Shown here: positions 51,776 through 58,886 of the stretch, piece after piece
How positions within the stretch are numbered: position 1 is the first letter of the stretch
How the letters are laid out: each line of letters opens with the position of its first letter
Assembly: GCF_013113835.1 (NCBI RefSeq)
Contig: NZ_VTYQ01000015.1
Span: 16,627 to 80,626, forward strand
From: Vibrio sp. RE88
GTDB taxonomy: Bacteria; Pseudomonadota; Gammaproteobacteria; Enterobacterales; Vibrionaceae
Reading direction: 5' to 3'
Length of the DNA stretch: 64,000 nucleotides
Translations under genes and position numbers: made by a program
Notes under the pieces: generated by a model
The model's database searches: none
What the model was told of the DNA's origin: nothing
What the model saw: only the letters and a program-made list of their open reading frames with translations

Positions 51776-52053
51776 ATGATAACTACAATGGATCTTTTGA
51801 AACGCTTAATTGTAGAGTTCAAGCTGGATAGTGACCGACAAGTAGCTAAATTGTTGGACATTAGCCACACATCAGTACAGAACTGGCGAGGCGAAAAGGC
51901 GGCGTCATGAGTGACGATATCGTTTGTGAAGTGGCAGATATGTTGGGTTTAGATGTGGACTTAACATTGTTGGCGATACTGGCTGAACGTTCCAAAAATG
52001 AGCGTGTTGTAGAAGCAATCGAACGTTTAACAGAAACAAAAAAGTCAGCTTGA
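51776..52053 (+). pseudogene. Frameshifted small HTH protein (DUF3693-like) next to dif
   Basis: A strong AGGAGG precedes the ATG at 51776. The first frame gives MDLLKRLIVEFKLDSDRQVAKLLDISHTSVQNWRGEK, a helix-turn-helix, and stops at 51910. The next frame, from ATG 51907, gives MSDDIVCEVADMLGLDVDLTLLAILAERS and more, ending at 52053. Together they match one roughly 90-residue Cro-like DUF3693 protein of Vibrio phages. A one-base shift near GCGAAAAGGCGG would join them. Alternatively they are two coupled genes with an ATGA overlap. Confidence 0.6.
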
Positions 52054-52069
52054 TTAAGAGACAAAAAGT

Positions 52070-52107
52070 AAAGGTAACTGATTGAATTAACGTACAAAGT
52101 TACCTTT
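52070..52107 (+). terminator. Intrinsic terminator directly before dif
   Basis: AAAGGTAACT pairs with AGTTACCTTT across 18 nt, followed by CTTTTTTTT. It ends the HTH-gene transcript 14 bp before dif, keeping transcription out of the recombination site. Confidence 0.75.
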
Positions 52108-52123
52108 CTTTTTTGCCTCCCTT

Positions 52124-52151
52124 AGTGCGCATTATGCATATTATGTTAAAT
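52124..52151 (+). other. dif: dif, chromosome dimer resolution site
   Basis: The 28-bp site has a XerC arm AGTGCGCATTA, a 6-bp central region TGCATA and a XerD arm TTATGTTAAAT. It differs from E. coli dif and from Vibrio chromosome-1 dif at only a few positions. XerC/XerD, activated by FtsK, resolve chromosome dimers here, and IMEX phages such as CTX integrate here. matS sites, matP, KOPS and a mobile-element remnant on its left all support the call. Confidence 0.95.
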
Positions 52152-52309
52152 GACGTATTCATCTACGTGAAATCTGACTTGTTTATTGCCATAGCTCCTC
52201 TCTTTTTTGAATTCCATTCAACATAATTGGATTTACCATAAAATACCTAATATACAACTTAACCATCTATCGATGATTAAGCTGTATATTACGAGCCTTC
52301 TTAAGTTCT
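52152..52309. repeat. Non-coding DNA right of dif with a 12-bp inverted repeat
   Basis: TATACAACTTAA (52251-52262) and TTAAGCTGTATA (52277-52288) form an imperfect hairpin (11 of 12) near the 3' end of the minus-strand kinase gene. It is not followed by a U-tract on either strand. Confidence 0.4.
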
Positions 52310-52825
52310 TTACTTACCGTAGTCACGTGCAAAATTGTTTAACTCTGAAATGGATCGGATGACGTGTAGAGATTTGTTTTCTGAAATGGATTCTAACCTT
52401 TGTATGAACTTGTCATTCCAAAACTTTGGACTGAGTTTTAAGAATCGATAACTTTGGATTGTGCCACTCCAGACTGAGCTTCCATCTGGCCAACCTTCAG
52501 GTTTAACGATTAATCCTTTTAAAAGCCGCTTGGTGACTAGCCAATAACTCGTGAGGTACGGAAGATCGATGTAAACCAAGGTGTCCGCTTCATCTAATCT
52601 CTGGTTGAACGACTCTATTGGCCCAAGTCCGTCGATTATCCAACTTTCGGTTTCGAGTATATTGTTATGGGCTTCTTTGAACGTCGCTGCATCGACGTGC
52701 TCACCATTTTTCTTGTAGACGATCGAATCAAGTTGATGCAATTCAATGCCTGTCTCGCGTGCCAACTGTTTGCTCAGCGTTGATTTACCGCTTCCTGGCT
52801 TGCCGAAAACTGCGATTTTCTTCAT
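52310..52825 (-). CDS. P-loop NTPase of the adenylate-kinase/FlaR-like type
   Basis: A 171-residue cytosolic protein with Walker A FGKPGSGKSTL at residues 7-17, the GIELHQLDSIVYK segment and ESWIIDGLGPIESF strand, and YIDLPYLTSYWLVTKRLL in place of the Walker B and LID region. This is the pattern of the small 'topology modulation' or adenylate-kinase-like proteins of unknown substrate. GGAGGT before the ATG supports the start. It follows the glycosyltransferase operon but lies beyond a terminator at 52869, so is separately transcribed. Function unproven. Confidence 0.75.
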   Translation of the reverse strand: MKKIAVFGKPGSGKSTLSKQLARETGIELHQLDSIVYKKNGEHVDAATFKEAHNNILETESWIIDGLGPIESFNQRLDEADTLVYIDLPYLTSYWLVTKRLLKGLIVKPEGWPDGSSVWSGTIQSYRFLKLSPKFWNDKFIQRLESISENKSLHVIRSISELNNFARDYGK

Positions 52826-52868
52826 GTTACCTCCTTATTGTAGGACTGATCCCACGAGGCAGATACAG

Positions 52869-52895
52869 AAAACCCACCTCGATTCGGTGGGTTTT
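52869..52895 (-). terminator. Intrinsic terminator between glycosyltransferase operon and P-loop gene
   Basis: AAAACCCACC pairs with GGTGGGTTTT around a 7-nt loop. It has short T runs at both ends and sits between two minus-strand genes. Confidence 0.7.
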
Positions 52896-53027
52896 AAAAA
52901 TCTAACGCGTACTGATTCCCACCATTCCTATGGAATGATGATAATTCGGTTTGAGTCGCGTTTAAGATCTCTATTCATACTTTCATACTTATATACACAT
53001 ATCGCGATGTCAATTTATAAATGAGTT

Positions 53028-53055
53028 TTTACCTGAGCGGTTCTGCTCAGGTAAA
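53028..53055. repeat. 11-bp perfect inverted repeat downstream of the glycosyltransferase
   Basis: TTTACCTGAGC pairs with GCTCAGGTAAA around 6 nt. There is no U-tract, so it is a stabilising or pausing hairpin rather than a clear terminator. Confidence 0.5.
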
Positions 53056-53081
53056 GATCTTAGTCATTCTGCACAATGAGA

Positions 53082-55010
53082 TTATCGAGAATCTGACTCC
53101 GCTGTAATGTGTTCTAAATCAATGAGATAAGGTGGAATGGTATAAGCCGAGCCGTTAGGAGTATCACCGAGCAACTTCCGATTTGCCACCATGCCACTTG
53201 ATAGGTCTCCACTCCTAACATAAGTCCTGAGGGTCTCTATACCTTCAACAACATTAGGGTTCTGTGCACTGGTAGCGATAATGCCATTTAGCATACCTGA
53301 CATCATCATCGCCTGTTCTGCTACCTGCACAACAGAATCACGGTAGCTTTTAGCGGAAAGATCCTGCGGTTTACTAGGATGAACAACCTGCAGGTGCTCG
53401 TTGATTCTGTCTCTACTTACAGAAGTGGTTGCACCCATTAACGGAACAGTGCCTCCTTCATCATTGTGATAGTAACTTTGCTCGAAGTTCATGTTTCCTA
53501 AGCCAAAGTCCACATCAAAATGATGGCCGCCTTTTTCTTTTAAGTAAATCAAACGAGAGATGTCGGAAAAATGTTTAATGCCATCCCACTTGTCACTCCC
53601 ACCTTTTTGCAAATGGTCACACGCTGCTTTCACCATTTTGAGCAATTCAGACTTGGTCAGTACACCGGGTTTAGGCTTGGGCAACGGTTTCTTTCTTAAG
53701 CGATCAAAAGTGCTTTGTGTTGGGTCCGGCTCAAATAGCTCATCGATGTCACAAGTATCATAGCCGTAATCTCGAAGTACGACCCTTTGTGTCTCGCGCG
53801 TATCAATCACTTCCACTTGGATCAGCTCGCGTTTCTTAAGTTCCTGTTCTAGTGAAGATGAATGCCAAATGCAGTGTTTAAACTGGCTTCCCTCAGACTT
53901 ATCGATGGAATCAGTGAGTACATGCAGCGCTTCCTGGCTCATTGCACCACCAGACCAGAAACGATGAATGGTTTGTGGAATAGATTTGCTCTTACTCTTA
54001 CCAATGCCAACTCCAGCGACCTTAGAAAAGATATCTAAGACAGTCTCAGCAAGCTGTTCCTCTTCCGTGATTGGGAGGATCAATACTGGAACTTTGTCAG
54101 GAATCGAATGACTCTGCATGACATTAACCATGGTTTCACTGAGCTTATGTTGTTTGAATTGTCCCCATATATCGCCAAATGGGTGAACGGCTTTAAACTG
54201 CTTTAAAGGTGGCCATACTTCAGCGCCCTGCTCTGCTTCAGGTCGTTTCTCTAATGCTGACGTTCTTGCGGCAACAATGTCGTCCATTTCCAGTTTAAGT
54301 GCGTGTTCGTCGAGCCATTGAGTGGTAACCGTATTTAGCTGATCTTGGCTAAGTTTTTCCAAGCGATATAGAAAATGTTGATCGGGTGCTGGTGCATCTT
54401 CTCGTTTATATGGCAGTAAGACACTCGTTAACTGGTTTGGCGATAACAGATCGTCATTCAGTTTCGAGGCTTCAGACAAGGTTGCCTGAAACGTTGAACG
54501 CCCTTCTCCAGCTATACAATATTCACGGCTTAGCTTCCCACTAACGAAGTGATAAAAGTAGCCCTCTGTCGGAAACGCCAGTTTACTCTCGTTTGCTTTT
54601 ATCGCTAACTTTACAGGTATAAATTCGGCGTTAATGTGTTTGGTACCTTTGGGTTTAGGTAAAACGTCGAAGCAAGTCGTATGATGTTTGGCGAAGAGTT
54701 CATGGTGAAGCACCTTTTCTTCATTTTGAAAGCAATGAGCTGTCAGAACACTTTCTTTCTCTGGTGTTTCATCCTTCCCCCATTGTGACACTGGCGCTTC
54801 AAGCTCAGTGCGCCCCAAAGACCATTGTCCAGTCTGGAGAGAGTTAAGCTCCTCGTTCGTGCAATGGATTTTTACGTTGATTTCATATTCTGGTTCAGGA
54901 TCAGGCGTCTCTTGTACTGGTTGTTGAGGTTGGGCGTTGGCGCCATCTTGCTCTTCTTCAATTGGGGCGTACCCCGCTCTCACGACTTTTCTATTATTCT
55001 CGTACTGCAT
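53082..55010 (-). CDS. Large toxin-type glycosyltransferase (TcdA/TcdB-like, GT44 pattern), probable effector
   Basis: A 642-residue protein without signal peptide. The C-terminal half looks like the catalytic domain of clostridial-type glycosyltransferase toxins: IPQTIHRFWSGG at 344-355, FSDISRLIYLKEKGG at 481-495 and the DXD metal motif DVD at 499-501 in HHFDVDFGLGNM. The N-terminal 300 residues have a proline-rich linker (20-40) and GYFYHF near 150-155, similar to the GhhYhh core of MIX-type markers of type VI secretion effectors; that resemblance is tentative. Its start has a poor ribosome-binding site and lies 86 bp after a small partner gene. A host-targeting or antibacterial role is inferred, not shown. 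Confidence 0.6.
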   Translation of the reverse strand: MQYENNRKVVRAGYAPIEEEQDGANAQPQQPVQETPDPEPEYEINVKIHCTNEELNSLQTGQWSLGRTELEAPVSQWGKDETPEKESVLTAHCFQNEEKVLHHELFAKHHTTCFDVLPKPKGTKHINAEFIPVKLAIKANESKLAFPTEGYFYHFVSGKLSREYCIAGEGRSTFQATLSEASKLNDDLLSPNQLTSVLLPYKREDAPAPDQHFLYRLEKLSQDQLNTVTTQWLDEHALKLEMDDIVAARTSALEKRPEAEQGAEVWPPLKQFKAVHPFGDIWGQFKQHKLSETMVNVMQSHSIPDKVPVLILPITEEEQLAETVLDIFSKVAGVGIGKSKSKSIPQTIHRFWSGGAMSQEALHVLTDSIDKSEGSQFKHCIWHSSSLEQELKKRELIQVEVIDTRETQRVVLRDYGYDTCDIDELFEPDPTQSTFDRLRKKPLPKPKPGVLTKSELLKMVKAACDHLQKGGSDKWDGIKHFSDISRLIYLKEKGGHHFDVDFGLGNMNFEQSYYHNDEGGTVPLMGATTSVSRDRINEHLQVVHPSKPQDLSAKSYRDSVVQVAEQAMMMSGMLNGIIATSAQNPNVVEGIETLRTYVRSGDLSSGMVANRKLLGDTPNGSAYTIPPYLIDLEHITAESDSR

Positions 55011-55096
55011 GCTAATTAGCCTATGATGTTGTGGTTATTTATTGTTGTAATATTTCTTTTATCAGGCGGTTAACGTCCTTGCTTGATTAAATCGGG

Positions 55097-55384
55097 TTAA
55101 ATGCCTGTACTTCTGATTTCTCGTAGTTCGTCTCTTAGCCTCAACTGATTGTTGCACTTGGCAAGTTCTTTTAGGTGAGTGATCTTCGCTTGATAAACTG
55201 GCATGCGCTCAGCAGTGATCTTAGAGCAGAGTGCGCCAAGTTCTGAATTAGCCAACTTCATGAGTTCAGATCGCATAGGGCCTTTACAGAACTTCTTGAT
55301 GGTGTTTTTGAGGACAACCAGCTCGCCGGTCGCGATTTGTTGAGGTGAGCTTTTGGCAATAATCGCAGCTGCTTCATTTTCCAT
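55097..55384 (-). CDS. Small helical partner of the toxin-type glycosyltransferase
   Basis: Not recognised. The 95-residue soluble protein is helical and basic, with three cysteines (FCKGPMRS; LCSKI; KCNNQL). GGGAG lies seven bases before the ATG, a better site than that of the next gene. It is the first gene of a probable two-gene unit with the large glycosyltransferase 86 bp downstream. By position it could be an effector chaperone/adaptor or an immunity protein, although immunity genes more often follow the effector. Confidence 0.55.
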   Translation of the reverse strand: MENEAAAIIAKSSPQQIATGELVVLKNTIKKFCKGPMRSELMKLANSELGALCSKITAERMPVYQAKITHLKELAKCNNQLRLRDELREIRSTGI

Positions 55385-55573
55385 ATTTGTCTCCCTGACA
55401 ATAGGTTTAAAGAAGCATTATTCTTATATTAAATTGATTGAATATAAAATGAAAAAGTCTAAAAAGAAATAATGATGTCGCCAACACCATATATAGCCAG
55501 CGTTTATAGCCAATTTGAAGTTTATCTAAATGGTTGACTAACGCTGGCTTTGAACGACTTTGTGTGATCTTGG

Positions 55574-56791
55574 TTACGGTATATAAAGTCTTGGATTTGC
55601 GGCTCCCCAAACGGTGTAAAGCTCTGGGAATATCAATTCGGCGTGTTCTTCCATTTCTCCGACACTAATTTGCGCGTTTGCTTGTTGGCCAAACAGTGTG
55701 ACTTCTTGTCCCGTAATCACCCCTTTCACATCAGTAACATCGACCATCGTCGTGTTCATCGATGTTTTCCCTACAACCGGAGCCCGCTGCCCATTCACGA
55801 TAACATGGGCCCGGTTCCCCATTTTTCTCGGGTAACCATCAGAGTACCCCACGGGCAAATTGGCCAATACACTGTCACGTTTGGTCACGTAGCTACTGTC
55901 ATAGCCGACGGTAGAATTGGCAGGAACATTGTGTAAAGACGCTACGCGGGTTTTGAAACTAACAATTGAGGGATATTCCGGGTTAGTTGGCAGATCGCCA
56001 TACAGCACCCCGCCGGGTCTCACCATATCAAGTTGTGCTTCAGGAACGTTCAATGCCGTATAAGAGTTTGATACATGGAGTAAAACATCATCCCTCTTCA
56101 AGTTAGCGTTTTCGATCAGCCACGCCGAACTTTGATTAAAATCGGCGAGTTTGCTTCTCACTTCATCAGCATCATAATTTGGGAAATGCGTCATGATACC
56201 GACGATGTCGATGCCTTGGTGCTTCGCAATATCAAGCGCCTCTTGCTTACCTTTTTCGGTGCTCATATCAATCCCATTTCGAGACATGCCGCCATCATTC
56301 AACGCTAAATGGACTTTAATGGTTTTGTTTGTGCTTAGAGATTTGATCTGATTTGCCTGCTCCAAGCTCCCGACAAGTTCTTCAACATCAAGATCCATTG
56401 CTTGTTCGATTTCCTGAATATCAGCTGAGCGAACGCGAACTAACTGGCCTTCAAACCCGCTATCTCGAACGGTCCTTGCCTCAGCATTACTTGCAATTGC
56501 GATACAAGGAACATTGAGCTCAAGAATGGTCGGCATGAGGCCGCGTATTCCGTTGCCATAAGCATCAGCCTTCATCACCACACAAAGCTTGGTTTGACTG
56601 CTGAGATGAGACCGAAACTCCGCCATGTTTTGCTTGAATTGACCTAAGCTAATCTCAAGCCAAGCGTTCGATTGTTGTACTTGGTTCATTGCTGGCGGCG
56701 AGTCTGGTAATGCTAAAGGTGCCGCCATGGAACCCATCGGAAATAGTGCTGATGCGACTGCAAGTGAAACCAGTGTTGTGCGGAAAACCAT
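55574..56791 (-). CDS. bsrV: Periplasmic broad-spectrum amino-acid racemase BsrV
   Basis: PLP-dependent racemase producing non-canonical D-amino acids (for example D-Met, D-Leu) that modify peptidoglycan and signal in stationary phase. The 405-residue precursor has a signal peptide (LVSLAVASALFPMGSMAAP), which separates it from cytosolic Alr. Lys74 in VVMKADAYGNG binds PLP; the second base tyrosine is in STVGYDSSYVTKRDS. LNDGGMSRNGIDM, MVRPGGVLYGDLP and GYSDGYPRKMGN are the BsrV blocks shared with V. cholerae. An AGGGAGG sequence precedes the ATG. It is followed to the right by a chemoreceptor gene on the same strand, as in V. cholerae. Confidence 0.93.
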   Translation of the reverse strand: MVFRTTLVSLAVASALFPMGSMAAPLALPDSPPAMNQVQQSNAWLEISLGQFKQNMAEFRSHLSSQTKLCVVMKADAYGNGIRGLMPTILELNVPCIAIASNAEARTVRDSGFEGQLVRVRSADIQEIEQAMDLDVEELVGSLEQANQIKSLSTNKTIKVHLALNDGGMSRNGIDMSTEKGKQEALDIAKHQGIDIVGIMTHFPNYDADEVRSKLADFNQSSAWLIENANLKRDDVLLHVSNSYTALNVPEAQLDMVRPGGVLYGDLPTNPEYPSIVSFKTRVASLHNVPANSTVGYDSSYVTKRDSVLANLPVGYSDGYPRKMGNRAHVIVNGQRAPVVGKTSMNTTMVDVTDVKGVITGQEVTLFGQQANAQISVGEMEEHAELIFPELYTVWGAANPRLYIP

Positions 56792-56828
56792 AAAACCTCC
56801 CTATTCCAGACTGTATTCGTCTGTCTCA

Positions 56829-58460
56829 CTAATCCAGTTTGAATTTGCCCATCGCTTGCTGGAGCGAAGCGGATAAGCGGCTGAGTTCCTGACAGCCTTG
56901 CGCGGTACTTTCAGAGCCAGCGGAAACAGACTGAGCAGACATGTTAATGCTCTCAATATTTGAACTGAGCTCCTCAGCTACGCTGTCCTGCTGATTGCAC
57001 GCGCTGGCTATTTGCGTTCCCATATCGGCAATTTCTGAGATGAAGCCACGAATCGCGGTCATAAGTTCTTGAGACTGATTACCTTGCTCGACACAAGTTT
57101 CGATCTGCTGACGAGAGCGATCCGTCGTTTCTTTTGCTTGGCTGGCAATAGCCTGAAGCTTTTCGATGATGGCCGTGATTTCACTGGTTGAGTCCTGCGT
57201 TCGCCCGGCGAGTGTACGAACTTCGTCTGCTACAACAGCGAAACCTCGTCCAGATTCACCCGCTCGTGCTGCCTCAATAGCGGCGTTTAGCGCGAGCAGA
57301 TTGGTTTGATCGGCAATGTCTCGGATCACATCAACAATGGTATTAACCTGGTTCGATTGTTGTTCAAGCTCGGCAACGCTCTCACCCGCTTCCCCCATGA
57401 TCTGTGCGACATTTTGAATAGAACCGACCATTGCTTTGGTATTGCGCGCCCCTTCCTGAACTTTGCCATTCGCGTCATTGGCTTTTTCAGCAGAGACTTC
57501 GGTGGTTTGGGCTACATCTGCGACGGAAGATTTCATCTCCCCCATCGCCGTAGCAACATGGGTGACCTGTGATTGCTGGTCTTGCATTTCACGGGCTGAC
57601 TTATTCGAAGTTTGCGTCATTTCATCGACCGCGCGTCCTAGCTCGCGAACCACTGTGACGCTCTGGTTGATTAATTCTCTGAGGTTACTTTGCATTCGGG
57701 TAGAAGCGTCTGCCAGTTCACCTAACTCATCGTTACCCATCGCAGAACGATCCAGTGTTCTGGAAAGATCCCCCTCGGCAATCGCATTGGCTTGTTTAAC
57801 CACGACGACCAACGGGCCGCATATAAGTCGAGTCAGAAACATCGTCATAATCACCATGACGACGACAATCAAAACATTAATGATCATTGCTGAACGGCTT
57901 AAGCCGTCAACTGACGACAAAATTGCTTCCCGGTTGCTACTCATTGCCCCTTTGAGAATGTCGACCAAGATATTAATGTCAGCTTCGATGCTCTCAAACT
58001 CACCGAGTGAGTTCGCTAATATGGGGTAAGCGGTTTCCTTGTCCATGTTAGACATGGCTTGATTGAATGAGTCCATCGTTGCCAGATAACCTTGCCACTT
58101 CTTATCAAGTCGCTTGAAGGTTTGTTCTTCTTCACCAGGCCAGACGGTCTTTCCGTACGCGCTGAGCCCTTTATTAATTTCCTGACGAATGTTCTCATTG
58201 CTTGAAATGGTGGACTGAACTTTCGCTGAATCACTCATCGCAAAGGCAGCGAACTGAGCTCTTCGCCATAACGACATTTGGTCTCGAATAGAGTCGACTT
58301 TCTCGACAGCAGGCAGTGTATCGTCGGTATAGTTGAGGAGTTCGGCTTTAATATTCCTCAGCTCACTCAGCATTAAAAAGCCGAAGCCCAAATTCATTAC
58401 GGCGATAACGACAAACGCTAGGGCAATTTTCTTGCCAATCGAAAGGTTCTTCACATGCAT
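56829..58460 (-). CDS. Methyl-accepting chemotaxis protein
   Basis: A 543-residue chemoreceptor with two membrane helices (about 13-31 and 188-212), a four-helix-bundle type periplasmic sensor (residues 32-187), HAMP (LICGPLVVVVKQANAIAEGDLSR) and a cytoplasmic signalling domain. The hairpin tip is DQTNLLALNAAIEAARAGESGRGFAVVADEVRTLAGRTQ. No C-terminal NWETF pentapeptide is present. It lies upstream of bsrV on the same strand, 37 bp away, so both may be transcribed together. The ligand is unknown; given the context it may respond to amino acids, which is only inference. Confidence 0.93.
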   Translation of the reverse strand: MHVKNLSIGKKIALAFVVIAVMNLGFGFLMLSELRNIKAELLNYTDDTLPAVEKVDSIRDQMSLWRRAQFAAFAMSDSAKVQSTISSNENIRQEINKGLSAYGKTVWPGEEEQTFKRLDKKWQGYLATMDSFNQAMSNMDKETAYPILANSLGEFESIEADINILVDILKGAMSSNREAILSSVDGLSRSAMIINVLIVVVMVIMTMFLTRLICGPLVVVVKQANAIAEGDLSRTLDRSAMGNDELGELADASTRMQSNLRELINQSVTVVRELGRAVDEMTQTSNKSAREMQDQQSQVTHVATAMGEMKSSVADVAQTTEVSAEKANDANGKVQEGARNTKAMVGSIQNVAQIMGEAGESVAELEQQSNQVNTIVDVIRDIADQTNLLALNAAIEAARAGESGRGFAVVADEVRTLAGRTQDSTSEITAIIEKLQAIASQAKETTDRSRQQIETCVEQGNQSQELMTAIRGFISEIADMGTQIASACNQQDSVAEELSSNIESINMSAQSVSAGSESTAQGCQELSRLSASLQQAMGKFKLD

Positions 58461-58886
58461 ACGTTAGGTACCTTACATCTAAGTTAAGAGTGCCTTGTGT
58501 ATGACATCCTTCTCTCTTCAAGGACTTGGGGTACACACACTCTTTATTCAGCACGAGTACAGCCAGTCACAGCTGAATACTCATACTGTTTTAATACTCA
58601 ATAAAGATAGGCAAGGATAATGTGAATAGCGAGTAGCAATAGACAATGCTTATGCAAAGATAGTAGTCAGAACGAATTGGTGACGCTGTCACTAGACAAT
58701 TTCAAAAATTGAGTAATGATAAAAGTAACAGGTTTTCAGTATGTTATTGATGCTTCACTGTGTAATCGACTAGAGTCATTGCACCACTTCTCTGCCACAA
58801 TTCATAATTTTTAACATTCCTCAATACACTTTATAAATCTCATCTACTTTCCAATATATGCATCCAATTACTTATTGATGAGAGCT
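58461..58886. other. Divergent promoter region with a matS site
   Basis: About 425 bp of AT-rich DNA between the chemoreceptor and the carotenoid-oxygenase cassette, carrying the promoters of both and a matS site at 58680. No further gene or clear operator is visible. Confidence 0.5.
58680..58692. other. matS site (MatP-binding), exact
   Basis: GTGAC-GCT-GTCAC fits GTGACRNYGTCAC exactly and equals the site near pyrD. It is 6.5 kb right of dif, in non-coding DNA. Confidence 0.85.

Noticed and set aside
53028..53055. Terminator of the glycosyltransferase gene
   Set aside because: The stem is perfect but has no U-tract in either direction; listed only as a repeat.
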